NCBI GenBank assembly: GCA_958295915.1
Contig: OY282381.1
Location: 62,001 to 126,000 of the forward strand
Reading direction: 5' to 3'
Length of the DNA: 64,000 nucleotides
From: an uncultured Caldilineaceae bacterium
GTDB taxonomy: Bacteria; Chloroflexota; Anaerolineae; Caldilineales; Caldilineaceae
Shown here: positions 1 to 8,073 of the stretch, one piece after another
Layout of the letters: each line of letters opens with the position of its first letter
Position numbering within the stretch: the first letter of the stretch is position 1
Notes under the pieces: generated by a model
Databases searched by the model: none
What the model saw: the letters and a program-made list of their open reading frames with translations, nothing else
What the model was told of the DNA's origin: nothing
Position numbers and translations under genes: made by a program

Positions 1-24
1 AGATGACAGAATTCGGAGGCCACA

Positions 25-942
25 GTGAACGTAGAGATTCGAGAGGAAAGATTCCGCGCGGTTGTCGGCGACGATGTCGAAATCGAGGAAGTTGGCCACG
101 GCTTCGACTTCACCGAAGGAGCGGTATGGAATCACATTGAGAATCACCTGATCTTCAGCGACATACCCGGCAACATCATGCGCAAATGGATGCCTGATGG
201 CAGCATAGAGATATGGCGCCAGCCAAGCAATATGGCCAACGGCAACACCTACGACCGCGCCGGCCGTCTCGTGACGTGCGAACATGCCACCAGCCGTGTG
301 ACGCGCACGGAGCCCGACCGCTCGCTCACAGTCCTGGCGACATCCTTCGACGGCAAGGAACTCAACAGCCCCAACGACATTGTCGTCAAGAGCGACGGCT
401 CGATCTACTTCACGGATCCAAGCTTTGGCCGCATGGAGTACTACGGCGTCCCCCGCGAGCAGGAGCTCGACTTCCAGGGTGTATACCAGCTGGCTCCCGA
501 CAGCGGCGACGCGGCCCAACAGTGGCCGCGCCAAACAGACCTGTCTCTGCTAGTGGATGACTTCGACCAACCCAATGGTCTCTGTTTCTCGTTGGACGAG
601 TCGCAGCTATACATCAACGACACCATGCGGGCGCACATCCGCGTGTTCGATGTGAACGACGACGGGACGATATCCAATGGCCGGGTGTGGGCCGATGTGA
701 CCGGCGACCAAGACGGCGCTCCCGATGGTATGAAGATCGACAGCGCCGGCAATCTGTTCGTGACCGGGCCTGGCGGTATCCACGTATTCTCGACAGATGC
801 GACCTGTCTTGGCGTCATCTACCTCCCCCAAGGCGCCGCGAACTTCTGTTGGGGTGGGGACGATATGAAAAGCCTGTTCATCACCGCGAGCACATCGCTG
901 TATCGGTTGCGAGTCAGAGTGGCGGGCAACCACACTTTCTAG
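25..942 (+). CDS. SMP-30/gluconolactonase family lactonase
   Basis: This is a 305-residue six-bladed propeller protein of the SMP-30/gluconolaconase/LRE family, whose members hydrolyse sugar lactones with a divalent metal. Family segments are visible in order: an N-terminal EGAVW-type strand near residue 30, SPNDIVV followed by YFTDPSFG in the middle, PNGLCFS near residue 180, and a C-terminal PDGMKID...GNLFVTGPGGIHVF stretch. The length is normal. I chose the GTG start because GGAGG at 15-19 lies at the right spacing. There is no signal peptide, so the enzyme is probably cytosolic. The substrate is unknown, but a lactonase fits the sugar-oxidising genes further along. Confidence 0.88.
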   Translation: MNVEIREERFRAVVGDDVEIEEVGHGFDFTEGAVWNHIENHLIFSDIPGNIMRKWMPDGSIEIWRQPSNMANGNTYDRAGRLVTCEHATSRVTRTEPDRSLTVLATSFDGKELNSPNDIVVKSDGSIYFTDPSFGRMEYYGVPREQELDFQGVYQLAPDSGDAAQQWPRQTDLSLLVDDFDQPNGLCFSLDESQLYINDTMRAHIRVFDVNDDGTISNGRVWADVTGDQDGAPDGMKIDSAGNLFVTGPGGIHVFSTDATCLGVIYLPQGAANFCWGGDDMKSLFITASTSLYRLRVRVAGNHTF

Positions 943-950
943 GATGTCCA

Positions 951-975
951 GTAGGGGCGATCCTTGCGGTTGCCC
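951..975. repeat. Interspersed inverted repeat, GTAGGGGC family
   Basis: The sequence is GTAGGGGCGATCC...GGTTGCCC. The outer arms can pair around a CTTG-type centre. It follows the lactonase stop by a few bases. Related copies lie at 1349, 1480, 8014, 23131 and 31506. Confidence 0.6.
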
Positions 976-1019
976 AGCGCTAATCACCGACCACTTCAGT
1001 ATAAGCTAAGGAATGCGGA

Positions 1020-1352
1020 ATGATTGCACTCAACGTATACTTTACATCGAAATCAGACAGAGCCGCCGAGCTTGAGAGAACGATAATCGAAGTCTGGCTG
1101 GAGGCGATGCGCAAGCAGCCGGGCTTTCTGCGCGCAACGATGAATACCCCCTTCCCAGATGAGGAACTGGAAGCGCTGGAAGCGTCCAAGCCGACACACA
1201 CGCACGAGGTGGTCTCATACTGGGAAAGTGAGCGGCAGCGGCGCGACTGGGTGGCACGCGACATTCACCAGGAAGTCTGGCCGCAGGTAGTTGCGTATGC
1301 CGACAGCGTTTCCTATACGCTGTACACATGCGACGAAACCTGGAATATGTAG
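1020..1352 (+). CDS. Antibiotic biosynthesis monooxygenase (ABM)-like small protein
   Basis: This 110-residue protein has the length and pattern of a dimeric alpha/beta ABM-fold protein. It begins with a strand (MIALNVYFT), continues with a helix over residues 12-32, then QPGFLRATM, a second strand (HEVVSYWESE) and a helix containing a Trp and acidic residues. The family includes heme-degrading and quinol monooxygenases as well as non-enzymatic proteins, so no reaction is assigned. No good ribosome binding site is visible before the ATG. The TAG stop is the TAG of an adjoining GTAGGGGC repeat. It may be cotranscribed with the upstream lactonase. Confidence 0.65.
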   Translation: MIALNVYFTSKSDRAAELERTIIEVWLEAMRKQPGFLRATMNTPFPDEELEALEASKPTHTHEVVSYWESERQRRDWVARDIHQEVWPQVVAYADSVSYTLYTCDETWNM

Positions 1353-1375
1353 GGGCGTCTCGTGTGCGCCGACCC
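1349..1375. repeat. GTAGGGGC-family repeat variant supplying a stop codon
   Basis: This variant (GTAGGGGCGTCTC...GCGCCGACCC) overlaps the end of the ABM-like gene, whose stop is bases 2-4 of the repeat. The rest of the 1353-1500 gap shows only a short direct duplication of ACATTGGGCAA near 1459 and 1475 and no further gene. Confidence 0.5.
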
Positions 1376-1479
1376 TGACGATTTGAAAAAACGCGCCGTC
1401 GCCAGAACGCGGAGACGCACTCCCGTCTATCACAGGAATCATACGAATCCTGGTCATTACATTGGGCAATCCTTACATT

Positions 1480-1504
1480 GGGCAACCCTTGTGGTAGCCC
1501 CTAC
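1480..1504. repeat. GTAGGGGC-family repeat at the malic enzyme 3' end
   Basis: On the minus strand this reads GTAGGGGCTACC...GGGTTGCCC. Its TAG at 1501-1503 is the stop codon of the malic enzyme gene. Confidence 0.6.
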
Positions 1505-3753
1505 GAGCCACTGGTGTGCGCGTCGACGACCGCCAGGATGGCGACGTTTACGATATCCACGACTTCGGCGCCGGTCGCCAGAACGTGTATCGGTTTCCCC
1601 ATCCCCACCAGAATAGGGCCGATGGCTTCGGCGCCGCCCAGGCGGTTGAGGAGTTTGTAGGCGGTATTGGCCGACGCCAGCTCCGGGAAGACGAGAACGT
1701 TGGCGTCTTCGATTCTGCTGAAGGGATAATGCCGGCGCATCAGATCCGGCACAACAGCCACGTCCGCCTGCATCTCACCGTCGATCTGCAGGTTCGGCTG
1801 CTGAGCCTTGACCAGTTCGGTTGCCCGGCGTACTTTGTCTACCTGCGGATGACGGGTGCTGCCGAAATTGGAGAAGCTCAGCATCGCCACCCGAGGCTCC
1901 ACATCGAACTGCCGGGCCACGTCGGCGGCATTGATAGCGATGGACGCCAGAGTTTCGGCGTCCGGGTCGATGTTCACCGTTGCATCGCTGAAAAAGTAGA
2001 CGCGATCGCGCACGATCATCAGATAGACACCGCTGAGAACCCCCCGGTCGGGCGCAGTGCCAACGATCTGCAAGGCCGGACGCAGCACATCCGGGTAGTT
2101 GTAGGTTAAACCAGAGATGAAGGCGCCGGCATCCCCGTGCAGCACCATAGCCGGCCCAAAATAGTTGGCCTGGCGCATCAGTTCGTTGGCCCTGGCCAAC
2201 GTGACCCCTTTGCGCTGACGCTTTCGATAGAAGACGCTGGCGTACTCGTGACACATGTCGTCCTGGCGGGGATCGATCACCGTCGGACGGTAGTCAAGGC
2301 CCAGATCCTCGCAGCGAACGCGAACCACATCCGCGCTACCCAGCAGTACCGGCGAGCCGATGCCTTCAGATTCGACCGCATAGGCCGCTCGAATGATCTT
2401 CGGGTTCTCACCCTCTCCAAACACCACCCGTTTCGGATTCTGTTTGGCTTTGCTCTGCTGGATGCGCATCACCTGCACGCCTTTGCCGATACGCAATGCC
2501 AGTTCGTCCAGATATCTGTCCAGATCGATGGCGCGCCGCGCCACGCCGGTCTCCATGGCAGCCTTTGCCACAGCCGGGGCCACCCACATCAGCACCCGAT
2601 TATCCAGAGGTTTGGGGATGATGTATTCCGGCCCGAAGCGCAGGAAGTCCAGACCGTAGGCATTCAGAACGCTATCCGGCACGTCCTCCTTCGCCAGATC
2701 CGCCAGCGCGCGGGCAGCGGCCAATTTCATCTCCATATTGATCGCTTTCGCCCGCACATCCAGCGCGCCCCGGAAAATGAACGGGAAGCCGAGAACGTTG
2801 TTCACCTGATTGGGAAAGTCGCTGCGCCCCGTGCCCATAATGACCATATCTTGTCGGGCGGAAACGGCATCGGTGTAGACGATTTCCGGATCCGGATTGG
2901 CCATGGCGAAAACGATGGGTTTTTCCCCCATCGAGCGCACCATCTCCTGGGAAACAGCCCCGGCCACAGAAAGACCGATGAACACGTCCGCGCCGACGAG
3001 AGCCTGCGCCAAGGCGCGAGCGTCGGTGTCGCTTGCGTATTCTTCTTTCCATTCGTTCATGTTTTCCATGCGGCCCTTATAGATGACGCCGCGGCTGTCA
3101 CACATAATGATATTGCCCTTGTCCGCGCCGAGAGCCACGTAGATGTCGGCGCAGGCGATAGCCGACGCGCCGGCGCCGTTGATGACGATCTTCGCCTCGC
3201 GAAGCGATTTGCCGGTGATCTCCAGGGCGTTCAGCAGCCCCGCGCCGGAGATGATGGCGGTTCCGTGCTGATCGTCATGGAACACTGGAATATCCAGCCG
3301 GGCCTGCAGGGTCTGTTCAATGAGAAAACATTCCGGCGCTTTGATGTCCTCCAGGTTGATGCCGCCAAAGGTGGGGGCGATCAGTTCACAGAAGCGCACC
3401 ATTTCGGCCGCGTCTTCCGTGTCCACTTCAATGTCGAATACGTCCACGTCTGCAAAACGCTTGAAGAGCACCGCTTTGCCCTCCATCACCGGTTTGGAGG
3501 CCAGCGCGCCTCTGTTGCCCAGACCGAGGATGGCCGTGCCATTGCTGATGACAGCCACCAGATTGCCCCGTGCCGTATACTCGAAGGCATCCTCCGGCTT
3601 CCGAGCGATCTCCAGCACCGGGTGGGCGACTCCAGGAGAGTAGGCCAGGGACAGATCCCGCTGGGTCTCCATCGATTTGGTGGGCGTGATCTTCAGTTTG
3701 CCCGGGCGTCCTCCGGCGTGATAGTCGAGTGCATCTTGTTTTGTCAATGTCAT
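1501..3753 (-). CDS. maeB: NADP-dependent malic enzyme with phosphotransacetylase-like domain
   Basis: Oxidative decarboxylation of malate to pyruvate is the family reaction. The 750-residue product has the MaeB layout: an N-terminal malic domain (SLAYSPGVAHPV near residue 35, GLGNRGALASKPVMEGKA near 78, FHDDQHGTAI near 165), a Rossmann NAD(P) domain with GAGASAIACADIY, and from about residue 430 a phosphotransacetylase-type domain (KRVVFGEGENPKIIRAA). In known MaeB proteins the last domain is regulatory, binding acetyl-CoA, and not catalytic. The reading frame is open upstream to 3978, but the ATG at 3753 matches the family N-terminus (MTLTKQDALDYH) and the upstream codons are repeat-derived, so I use 3753. 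There is no clear Shine-Dalgarno; a GCAGGCGAGACGCCTGC hairpin lies 11 bases upstream. Confidence 0.93.
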   Translation of the reverse strand: MTLTKQDALDYHAGGRPGKLKITPTKSMETQRDLSLAYSPGVAHPVLEIARKPEDAFEYTARGNLVAVISNGTAILGLGNRGALASKPVMEGKAVLFKRFADVDVFDIEVDTEDAAEMVRFCELIAPTFGGINLEDIKAPECFLIEQTLQARLDIPVFHDDQHGTAIISGAGLLNALEITGKSLREAKIVINGAGASAIACADIYVALGADKGNIIMCDSRGVIYKGRMENMNEWKEEYASDTDARALAQALVGADVFIGLSVAGAVSQEMVRSMGEKPIVFAMANPDPEIVYTDAVSARQDMVIMGTGRSDFPNQVNNVLGFPFIFRGALDVRAKAINMEMKLAAARALADLAKEDVPDSVLNAYGLDFLRFGPEYIIPKPLDNRVLMWVAPAVAKAAMETGVARRAIDLDRYLDELALRIGKGVQVMRIQQSKAKQNPKRVVFGEGENPKIIRAAYAVESEGIGSPVLLGSADVVRVRCEDLGLDYRPTVIDPRQDDMCHEYASVFYRKRQRKGVTLARANELMRQANYFGPAMVLHGDAGAFISGLTYNYPDVLRPALQIVGTAPDRGVLSGVYLMIVRDRVYFFSDATVNIDPDAETLASIAINAADVARQFDVEPRVAMLSFSNFGSTRHPQVDKVRRATELVKAQQPNLQIDGEMQADVAVVPDLMRRHYPFSRIEDANVLVFPELASANTAYKLLNRLGGAEAIGPILVGMGKPIHVLATGAEVVDIVNVAILAVVDAHTSGS

Positions 3754-3764
3754 TTTTTGTGCCT

Positions 3765-3787
3765 GGGATCGCAGGCGTCTCGCCTGC
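3765..3787 (-). repeat. 5'-end palindrome, GCAGGCG-AGA-CGCCTGC family (copy 1)
   Basis: A perfect 7 bp stem with a 3-base loop is followed by GATCCC when read toward maeB. It lies 11 bases before the maeB start codon. Other copies start at 5219, 17381, 33354, 34323, 35160 and 36255. Confidence 0.75.
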
Positions 3788-3943
3788 GCCGTACCTTGCT
3801 GAGTAGGGATATCTCTTGTGGGCCCTAGCCACTGGCTACTGACCACTGGTACTACACCTGCCTGTATATCATTGTATGCGATATGAGGTGGATGCGCACA
3901 CGTCAGAATAGGCAAGCGACGCCAAAACGCGTTCGCTCCAGAT

Positions 3944-3971
3944 TTGACTGGCACCTGAGGCGTGTTATACT
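3944..3971 (+). promoter_or_regulatory. Sigma-70-type promoter before the ABC operon remnant
   Basis: TTGACT at 3944-3949 and TATACT at 3966-3971 are separated by 16 bases. This is the closest match to the consensus noticed in the window. It points toward the collapsed permease gene. Confidence 0.5.
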
Positions 3972-3985
3972 TACCCATGATCTAC

Positions 3986-4010
3986 GGGCGACGCCCATGC
4001 GGGCCTTTTT
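3986..4010 (+). terminator. Attenuator-like leader hairpins
   Basis: GGGC 3986-3989 can pair with GCCC 3993-3996, and the same GCCC can instead pair with GGGC 4001-4004, which is followed by CTTTTT at 4005-4010. The two hairpins exclude each other, and the second resembles an intrinsic terminator. It lies 15-40 bases after the promoter's -10 box. The stems are only 4 bp, so this is tentative. Confidence 0.3.
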
Positions 4011-4119
4011 CCCCGAGGCCGGGTCGAGACTGTCACAATCACTTCTGAAGACAGTAGTTTGTCTGCCAGCGGCTTCAGATTTCGACCGTTATCCATCCTT
4101 GTTCAGGAAAATCCATCTT

Positions 4120-5172
4120 ATGGGACCAGCGGCTGACGTATCAGACGTCAGTACAGGGCAAATGATCAGCCCTTCCTCCATACTAGGCGCCGTCTGGCGC
4201 TCCTACTTCGTTCGTAAGTTTCTGCGCGCCCTGGCCACAATTTTCATTGTCACGACGATTATTTTTTTCCTGGTGCGTCTGCTGCCCGGCAACCCGATAG
4301 AAATCTATGTGAATCAGTTGGTCGTTACCTACGGGCTGCCCATTCACGAGACTCAGGATCAGGCAGCCGCCCTGTTCGCCATCGACCTGGACCAGCCGGT
4401 CTTCTTCCAGTACCTTTCCTATCTGCGCAATCTGGCGCAGGGCAACCTCGGCAAATCGGTCCTTTCGCCAGGAACCACTGTCACGGAAGTGATCCTGCGC
4501 TTTCTGCCGTGGACGCTTTTCAGCGTGGGCCTGGGATTGCTGATCAGCTTTTTGATTGGCATCCTGTTGGGCGTCATAATGGCATACCGACGGGACAGCT
4601 TTCTCGATCACGGCCTCACCGTGGTGAGCTCAGTCATCAGTTCCGTGCCCGATTTCTTGATGCGCCACCAGAAATCACCTGAATCACTGTCGCGCAGGTT
4701 CTCCTCAGCGAATAGTCGTGACTATGGCCAGCAGATGGGCAGGGGCAGAGGGAGCAGACCGCGGAATGCGGAACGCAGGGCCGCCGACCTGCTGGAAATC
4801 GTCGATCTGACGCCGGTAGCCGACTTTCTCGATAAGTATCCCCACCAGCTAAGCGGAGGCCAGCGACAGCGCGTATCTGTAGCCAGGGCTTGACAGTTGA
4901 GCCAAAGTTTATTGTGGCCGATGAGGCCGTGTCGATGGTGGATGTTTCGATTCGAGTCAGTCTGCTGAATATGCTTTACCGGCTGAAAGACGAGCTCGAT
5001 GTCACCTTTTTGTTCATCACCCACGATTTGGCATTGGCGAAATATTTCGCCTGGGAAGGGCGCATTACTGTGATGTATTTGGGACGGATCGTTGAAGAAG
5101 GACCGACCTCCCGTCTGATCACCGACGCCCGTCATCCGTATACCCAGGCCCTGCTGGGGGCCGTGCCGGAAA
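4120..5172 (+). pseudogene. Collapsed peptide/nickel-type ABC transporter: DppB permease head joined to DppF-like ATPase tail
   Basis: From about 4162 the frame encodes the start of a DppB-family inner-membrane permease: a first membrane helix after [10 protein letters not shown], then the LLPGNP motif and two further hydrophobic segments. Homology stops at PDFLM, bases 4648-4662, where a permease should continue for about 150 residues. After about 100 bases of unassignable sequence the same frame resumes as the second half of an oligopeptide ABC ATPase (DLLEIVDL, then the signature LSGGQRQRV at 4849-4875). At 4890 the frame breaks: a single missing T in GCT(T)TGACAGTTGAG would restore ALTVEPKF. 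The next frame carries Walker B (FIVADEAVSMVD), the HD switch (FITHDLAL) and the C-terminal YTQALLGAVPE. The second permease, the first ATPase and Walker A are gone. No functional importer can be made from this. Confidence 0.82.
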
Positions 5173-5218
5173 CAGTAAACATCAGTATATTCACACCTTT
5201 TCAATTTCAATTCTCAGA

Positions 5219-5240
5219 GCAGGCGAGACGCCTGCGTTCC
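5219..5240 (+). repeat. 5'-end palindrome, GCAGGCG-AGA-CGCCTGC family (copy 2)
   Basis: A perfect stem followed by GTTCC, 16 bases before the solute-binding protein ATG and oriented toward it. It sits where the ATPase remnant loses its natural stop codon. Confidence 0.75.
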
Positions 5241-5256
5241 AACAGGATGAACTGGT

Positions 5257-7095
5257 ATGAACCGAAAGCTTCGGCTCGTCTTAACACTGATTGCCGCGCT
5301 GGTCATCAGCGCCTGCGGCGCGCCGGCAGCAGACGACGGCGGCGCGGAGGCCGGAGCGGCCGCTGCGGAAGAAGCCGCTCCGGCAGCCCAGGAAGACACT
5401 GGGGCCGAAAGCAGCCTGGCCGAGTTCCATCCAGCCTGGCCCTATGCGCCCCCGCCCACCGGTCACTTCAACACCTGGGTCACCAACGGCATGACGCTGG
5501 GCATCTATCGCGCGCTGATGGAACCACCGCTATTCATGTTCCTGTGGGCCGATGGCAGCTGGCTGCCCGTAGCCGGCGAGTCCTGGGAATGGGTCGATGA
5601 CACAACCTTGCGGATCAACCTGATTCAGGGCGCAGTGTGGAGCGACGGCAGCGCCTTTACCTCACAGGATGTAATCAACACCTTCTCGATTGCCCGGCTC
5701 CTCAGCCAGACTGTCTGGCGCTTCCTGAGCGACGTGCAGGCAGTGGATGACCACACGGTTGACTTCATCCTCAGTGGGCCGTCCACAACTGTGCCCCGCC
5801 GCGTACTGCGCGAAATACACACCACAGCTTCATCCGTCTACGGTGATTTCGCCCAGCGGACGCGAGACCTGGTGGCCGCCGGCAAAACCAACGCAGACGA
5901 CGAGTGGAAACAACTGCTACAGGAGTTCAATGAATTCCGCCCAGATGAAATGGTCGTGCTGGGTCCCTATCAGATCGACCCGAACAGCATTACCGAATCC
6001 CAGATGATTCTCAACAAAGTCGAGACATCCTACTGGGCCAATACTGTACGCTTCGACCGGATGGTAAACTACAACGGCGAAACGCCGGTGGTCACGCCGC
6101 TCGTGCTCTCCGGTGATGTGGATTATGCCACCCACGGCTTCCCGCCAGCCACCGAACGGGAGTTCATGTCTCTGGGCTACCGCATTATCCGTGCGCCGAT
6201 TTACGGCGGCCCGGCCCTGTACTTCAACCACACAATTCATCCTTTCGAGATGAAAGAAGTGCGTCAGGCCCTGGCCTACGCCATCAACTTTGAAGAGAAT
6301 GCCTTCATCTCCCTTGCCGAATCCGGTGTGGCCCAAGAGTGCATGTGCGGCTTCTCCGACAATCTGACGCCGCTCTGGTTGAGTGGCGATGCGCGCGCCA
6401 AGCTGAATCCCTACGCCCAGGATCTGGAATTGGCCGAGCAGATGCTGTTGGACATCGGCTTCACCCAGGCCAATGACGGCGTCTGGATCGACGACACCGG
6501 CGTACGCATGGAGTGGGAACTCACCGCGCCGGCCGAGTATTCCGACTGGTCTGCCGCGGCTGAGAACGTGGCCGAACAGTTGACCAACTTCGGCTTCAAG
6601 ACCAGCTTCCGGGGCGTGAACTTCCAGCAGCATCCCATCGATGTGAACGAAGGCAAATTCCAGATGGCCATTCGCGGTTGGGGCGCCGGCAACCCCCACC
6701 CTTCCTTCTCCTATGAAATCAACTTCAGCACCCACAACGCCGCCGCGACCGGCGCCAGCGGTGGCAGTGGCAGTATCGATCTGCCAGGCATGTCCTTTGA
6801 CCTGAATGTCAGTACGGACAGTGTCGGCAATGTTGACCTGTGGGCACTGACCAAAGAGGCCGGCTCCGGTGGCGATGCGGCCATGCAGATCGAAGCGCTG
6901 GACACAATTGCCCAGGCGTACAACGAACTGCTACCGCAGATCCCCCTATGGGAACGGTACGGCAACAACCCGGTCCCCAGCCGCTTTGCCAGCGGTTGGC
7001 TGCCGGAAGGCGCCCCCATTTACGTCAACAGCCCATACGCTGACTCTTTCGTTGTCATTCAGATCCTGACCGGCCAACTCGGCCCGGCTGAATAA
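5257..7095 (+). CDS. Family 5 extracellular solute-binding lipoprotein
   Basis: This 612-residue protein is a peptide/nickel-type (SBP_bac_5) binding protein. It has a lipoprotein signal peptide with lipobox ISAC and Cys20, then an Ala/Glu-rich linker to about residue 50. The mature domain begins HPAWPYAPPP; WSDGSAFTSQDVINTF near residue 130 is the usual family segment, and EVRQALAYAIN near residue 330 is the conserved central helix. The length is typical. It should sit lipid-anchored outside the membrane and deliver ligand to a permease, but its own permease and ATPase are the remnant just upstream. It is therefore an orphan unless another transporter accepts it. There is no clear ribosome binding site; a palindromic hairpin occupies the leader. 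Confidence 0.9.
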   Translation: MNRKLRLVLTLIAALVISACGAPAADDGGAEAGAAAAEEAAPAAQEDTGAESSLAEFHPAWPYAPPPTGHFNTWVTNGMTLGIYRALMEPPLFMFLWADGSWLPVAGESWEWVDDTTLRINLIQGAVWSDGSAFTSQDVINTFSIARLLSQTVWRFLSDVQAVDDHTVDFILSGPSTTVPRRVLREIHTTASSVYGDFAQRTRDLVAAGKTNADDEWKQLLQEFNEFRPDEMVVLGPYQIDPNSITESQMILNKVETSYWANTVRFDRMVNYNGETPVVTPLVLSGDVDYATHGFPPATEREFMSLGYRIIRAPIYGGPALYFNHTIHPFEMKEVRQALAYAINFEENAFISLAESGVAQECMCGFSDNLTPLWLSGDARAKLNPYAQDLELAEQMLLDIGFTQANDGVWIDDTGVRMEWELTAPAEYSDWSAAAENVAEQLTNFGFKTSFRGVNFQQHPIDVNEGKFQMAIRGWGAGNPHPSFSYEINFSTHNAAATGASGGSGSIDLPGMSFDLNVSTDSVGNVDLWALTKEAGSGGDAAMQIEALDTIAQAYNELLPQIPLWERYGNNPVPSRFASGWLPEGAPIYVNSPYADSFVVIQILTGQLGPAE

Positions 7096-7170
7096 CTGCA
7101 GTGGCTAGTGACCAGTGGCTAGTGACCACTAACCACTGGTTTTTCACTGACCGCTGATCACTGGTTTTTC
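7096..7170. repeat. CAGTGG/CTAG mosaic repeat
   Basis: The whole gap consists of degenerate units of the kind ACTGCAGT, GTGGCTAGTG, GACCACT and TGATCACTGG, followed by two GGTTTTTCACTG units. It starts one base after the binding-protein stop and ends at the next start codon. Confidence 0.6.
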
Positions 7171-7173
7171 ACA

Positions 7174-8007
7174 ATGAACACACATCTAACCCAGAAACAG
7201 ATCGATTCATACCAGGAAAACGGATTCATCGTCATCCATGACTTCCTCACACCAGAAGAACTGGAGGAGTGGCGAGAAGCGGTGGATGAGGCAGTGCGCA
7301 AACGGGGTAAGCAGCGCATTCTGAGCCAAGAGGAGAAGGATCGGGCCGAAACCTATTACGATTATGTGTTTGTTCAGCGGGTAAATCTCTGGCAGGATAA
7401 CGAACGGGTGCGGCGACTGATTCTGGACCCAGGCCTCGGCAAGATGGCAGCAGACCTGGCCAGGGTAGACGGGATGCGGATCTGGCATGATCAGGCGTTG
7501 ATCAAACAGCCCTGGGCCAACCCCACCGGCTGGCATCTGGACAATCCATACTGGTCCTATTCCTCGCGCGATACGCTCAGCATTTGGGTTGCCCTGGACG
7601 ACGCCACCCTGCAAAACGGCTGCCTGTACTTCCTGCCCGGCAGCCACAAGACAGCCACCTTCGACAACGTCGGCATCGGCGAAAATATCAGCGATATCTT
7701 CCGCATCTATCCCCAATGGAAGGAGATTATGGCAGCGCCCGCGGAGATGAAGGCCGGCTCCTGCTCCTTCCACAATGGCCTGATCGCCCACGGCGCAGGC
7801 GCCAATATGACCCCTGGCTGGAGGCGGGCGATGACCTGCGGCTTTATGCCCGACGGCAGCGCATTCAACGGCAAGCAGAATATCCTCTCCGATGAACAGT
7901 TCGCCAGTTATACAATCGGCGATGTGCTGGACGACGATATCCAGAATCCGCTACTCTACCACCGGGCAAAGCCGTATAGGGAGAAACTGGAGAAAATCAG
8001 TGGCTAG
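7174..8007 (+). CDS. Phytanoyl-CoA dioxygenase (PhyH) family protein 1
   Basis: This 277-residue Fe(II)/2-oxoglutarate oxygenase shows the facial triad: the HxD pair in GWHLDNPYW near residue 113 and a distal His in FHNGLIAHGAGA near residue 205, with the 2-oxoglutarate-binding Arg in WRRAMTCGF. FLPGSHK follows the core strand as in other PhyH proteins. Substrates of bacterial members range from phytanoyl-CoA to phosphonates, halogenated substrates and natural products, so none is assigned. Neighbours (binding protein, Gfo/Idh/MocA, second PhyH) suggest one catabolic block. The stop TAG is part of a GTGGCTAGTGG repeat. Confidence 0.88.
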   Translation: MNTHLTQKQIDSYQENGFIVIHDFLTPEELEEWREAVDEAVRKRGKQRILSQEEKDRAETYYDYVFVQRVNLWQDNERVRRLILDPGLGKMAADLARVDGMRIWHDQALIKQPWANPTGWHLDNPYWSYSSRDTLSIWVALDDATLQNGCLYFLPGSHKTATFDNVGIGENISDIFRIYPQWKEIMAAPAEMKAGSCSFHNGLIAHGAGANMTPGWRRAMTCGFMPDGSAFNGKQNILSDEQFASYTIGDVLDDDIQNPLLYHRAKPYREKLEKISG

Positions 8008-8044
8008 TGGCCAGTAAGGGTAACCCTTGTGGTTGCCCCTCTAC
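7999..8044. repeat. CAGTGGCTAG unit joined to a GTAGGGGC-family element
   Basis: CAGTGGCTAGTGGCCAGTA, which supplies the PhyH stop codon, runs directly into GTAAGGGTAACCC...GGTTGCCCCTCTAC at 8014-8044. Two repeat families abut here. Confidence 0.55.
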
Positions 8045-8073
8045 TCACAGGGGTTTCAGAGGAGGAAACTTTC

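Noticed and set aside
2137..3828. 563-codon open frame antisense to the malic enzyme
   Set aside because: Its composition is His-, Arg- and Gln-rich, it has no domain pattern, and it mirrors the codons of the malic enzyme.
3754..3978. N-terminal extension of the malic enzyme to 3978
   Set aside because: The extra codons run through palindromic and CAGTGG repeats, and the family N-terminus starts at 3753.
3944..4010. Riboswitch before the ABC remnant
   Set aside because: The short stems match no known aptamer; only an attenuator-like layout can be supported.
4890..5600. Long open frame from the ATPase tail across the binding-protein start
   Set aside because: Only the part to about 5172 has ATPase homology; the rest is an out-of-frame shadow of the lipoprotein gene after loss of the stop codon.
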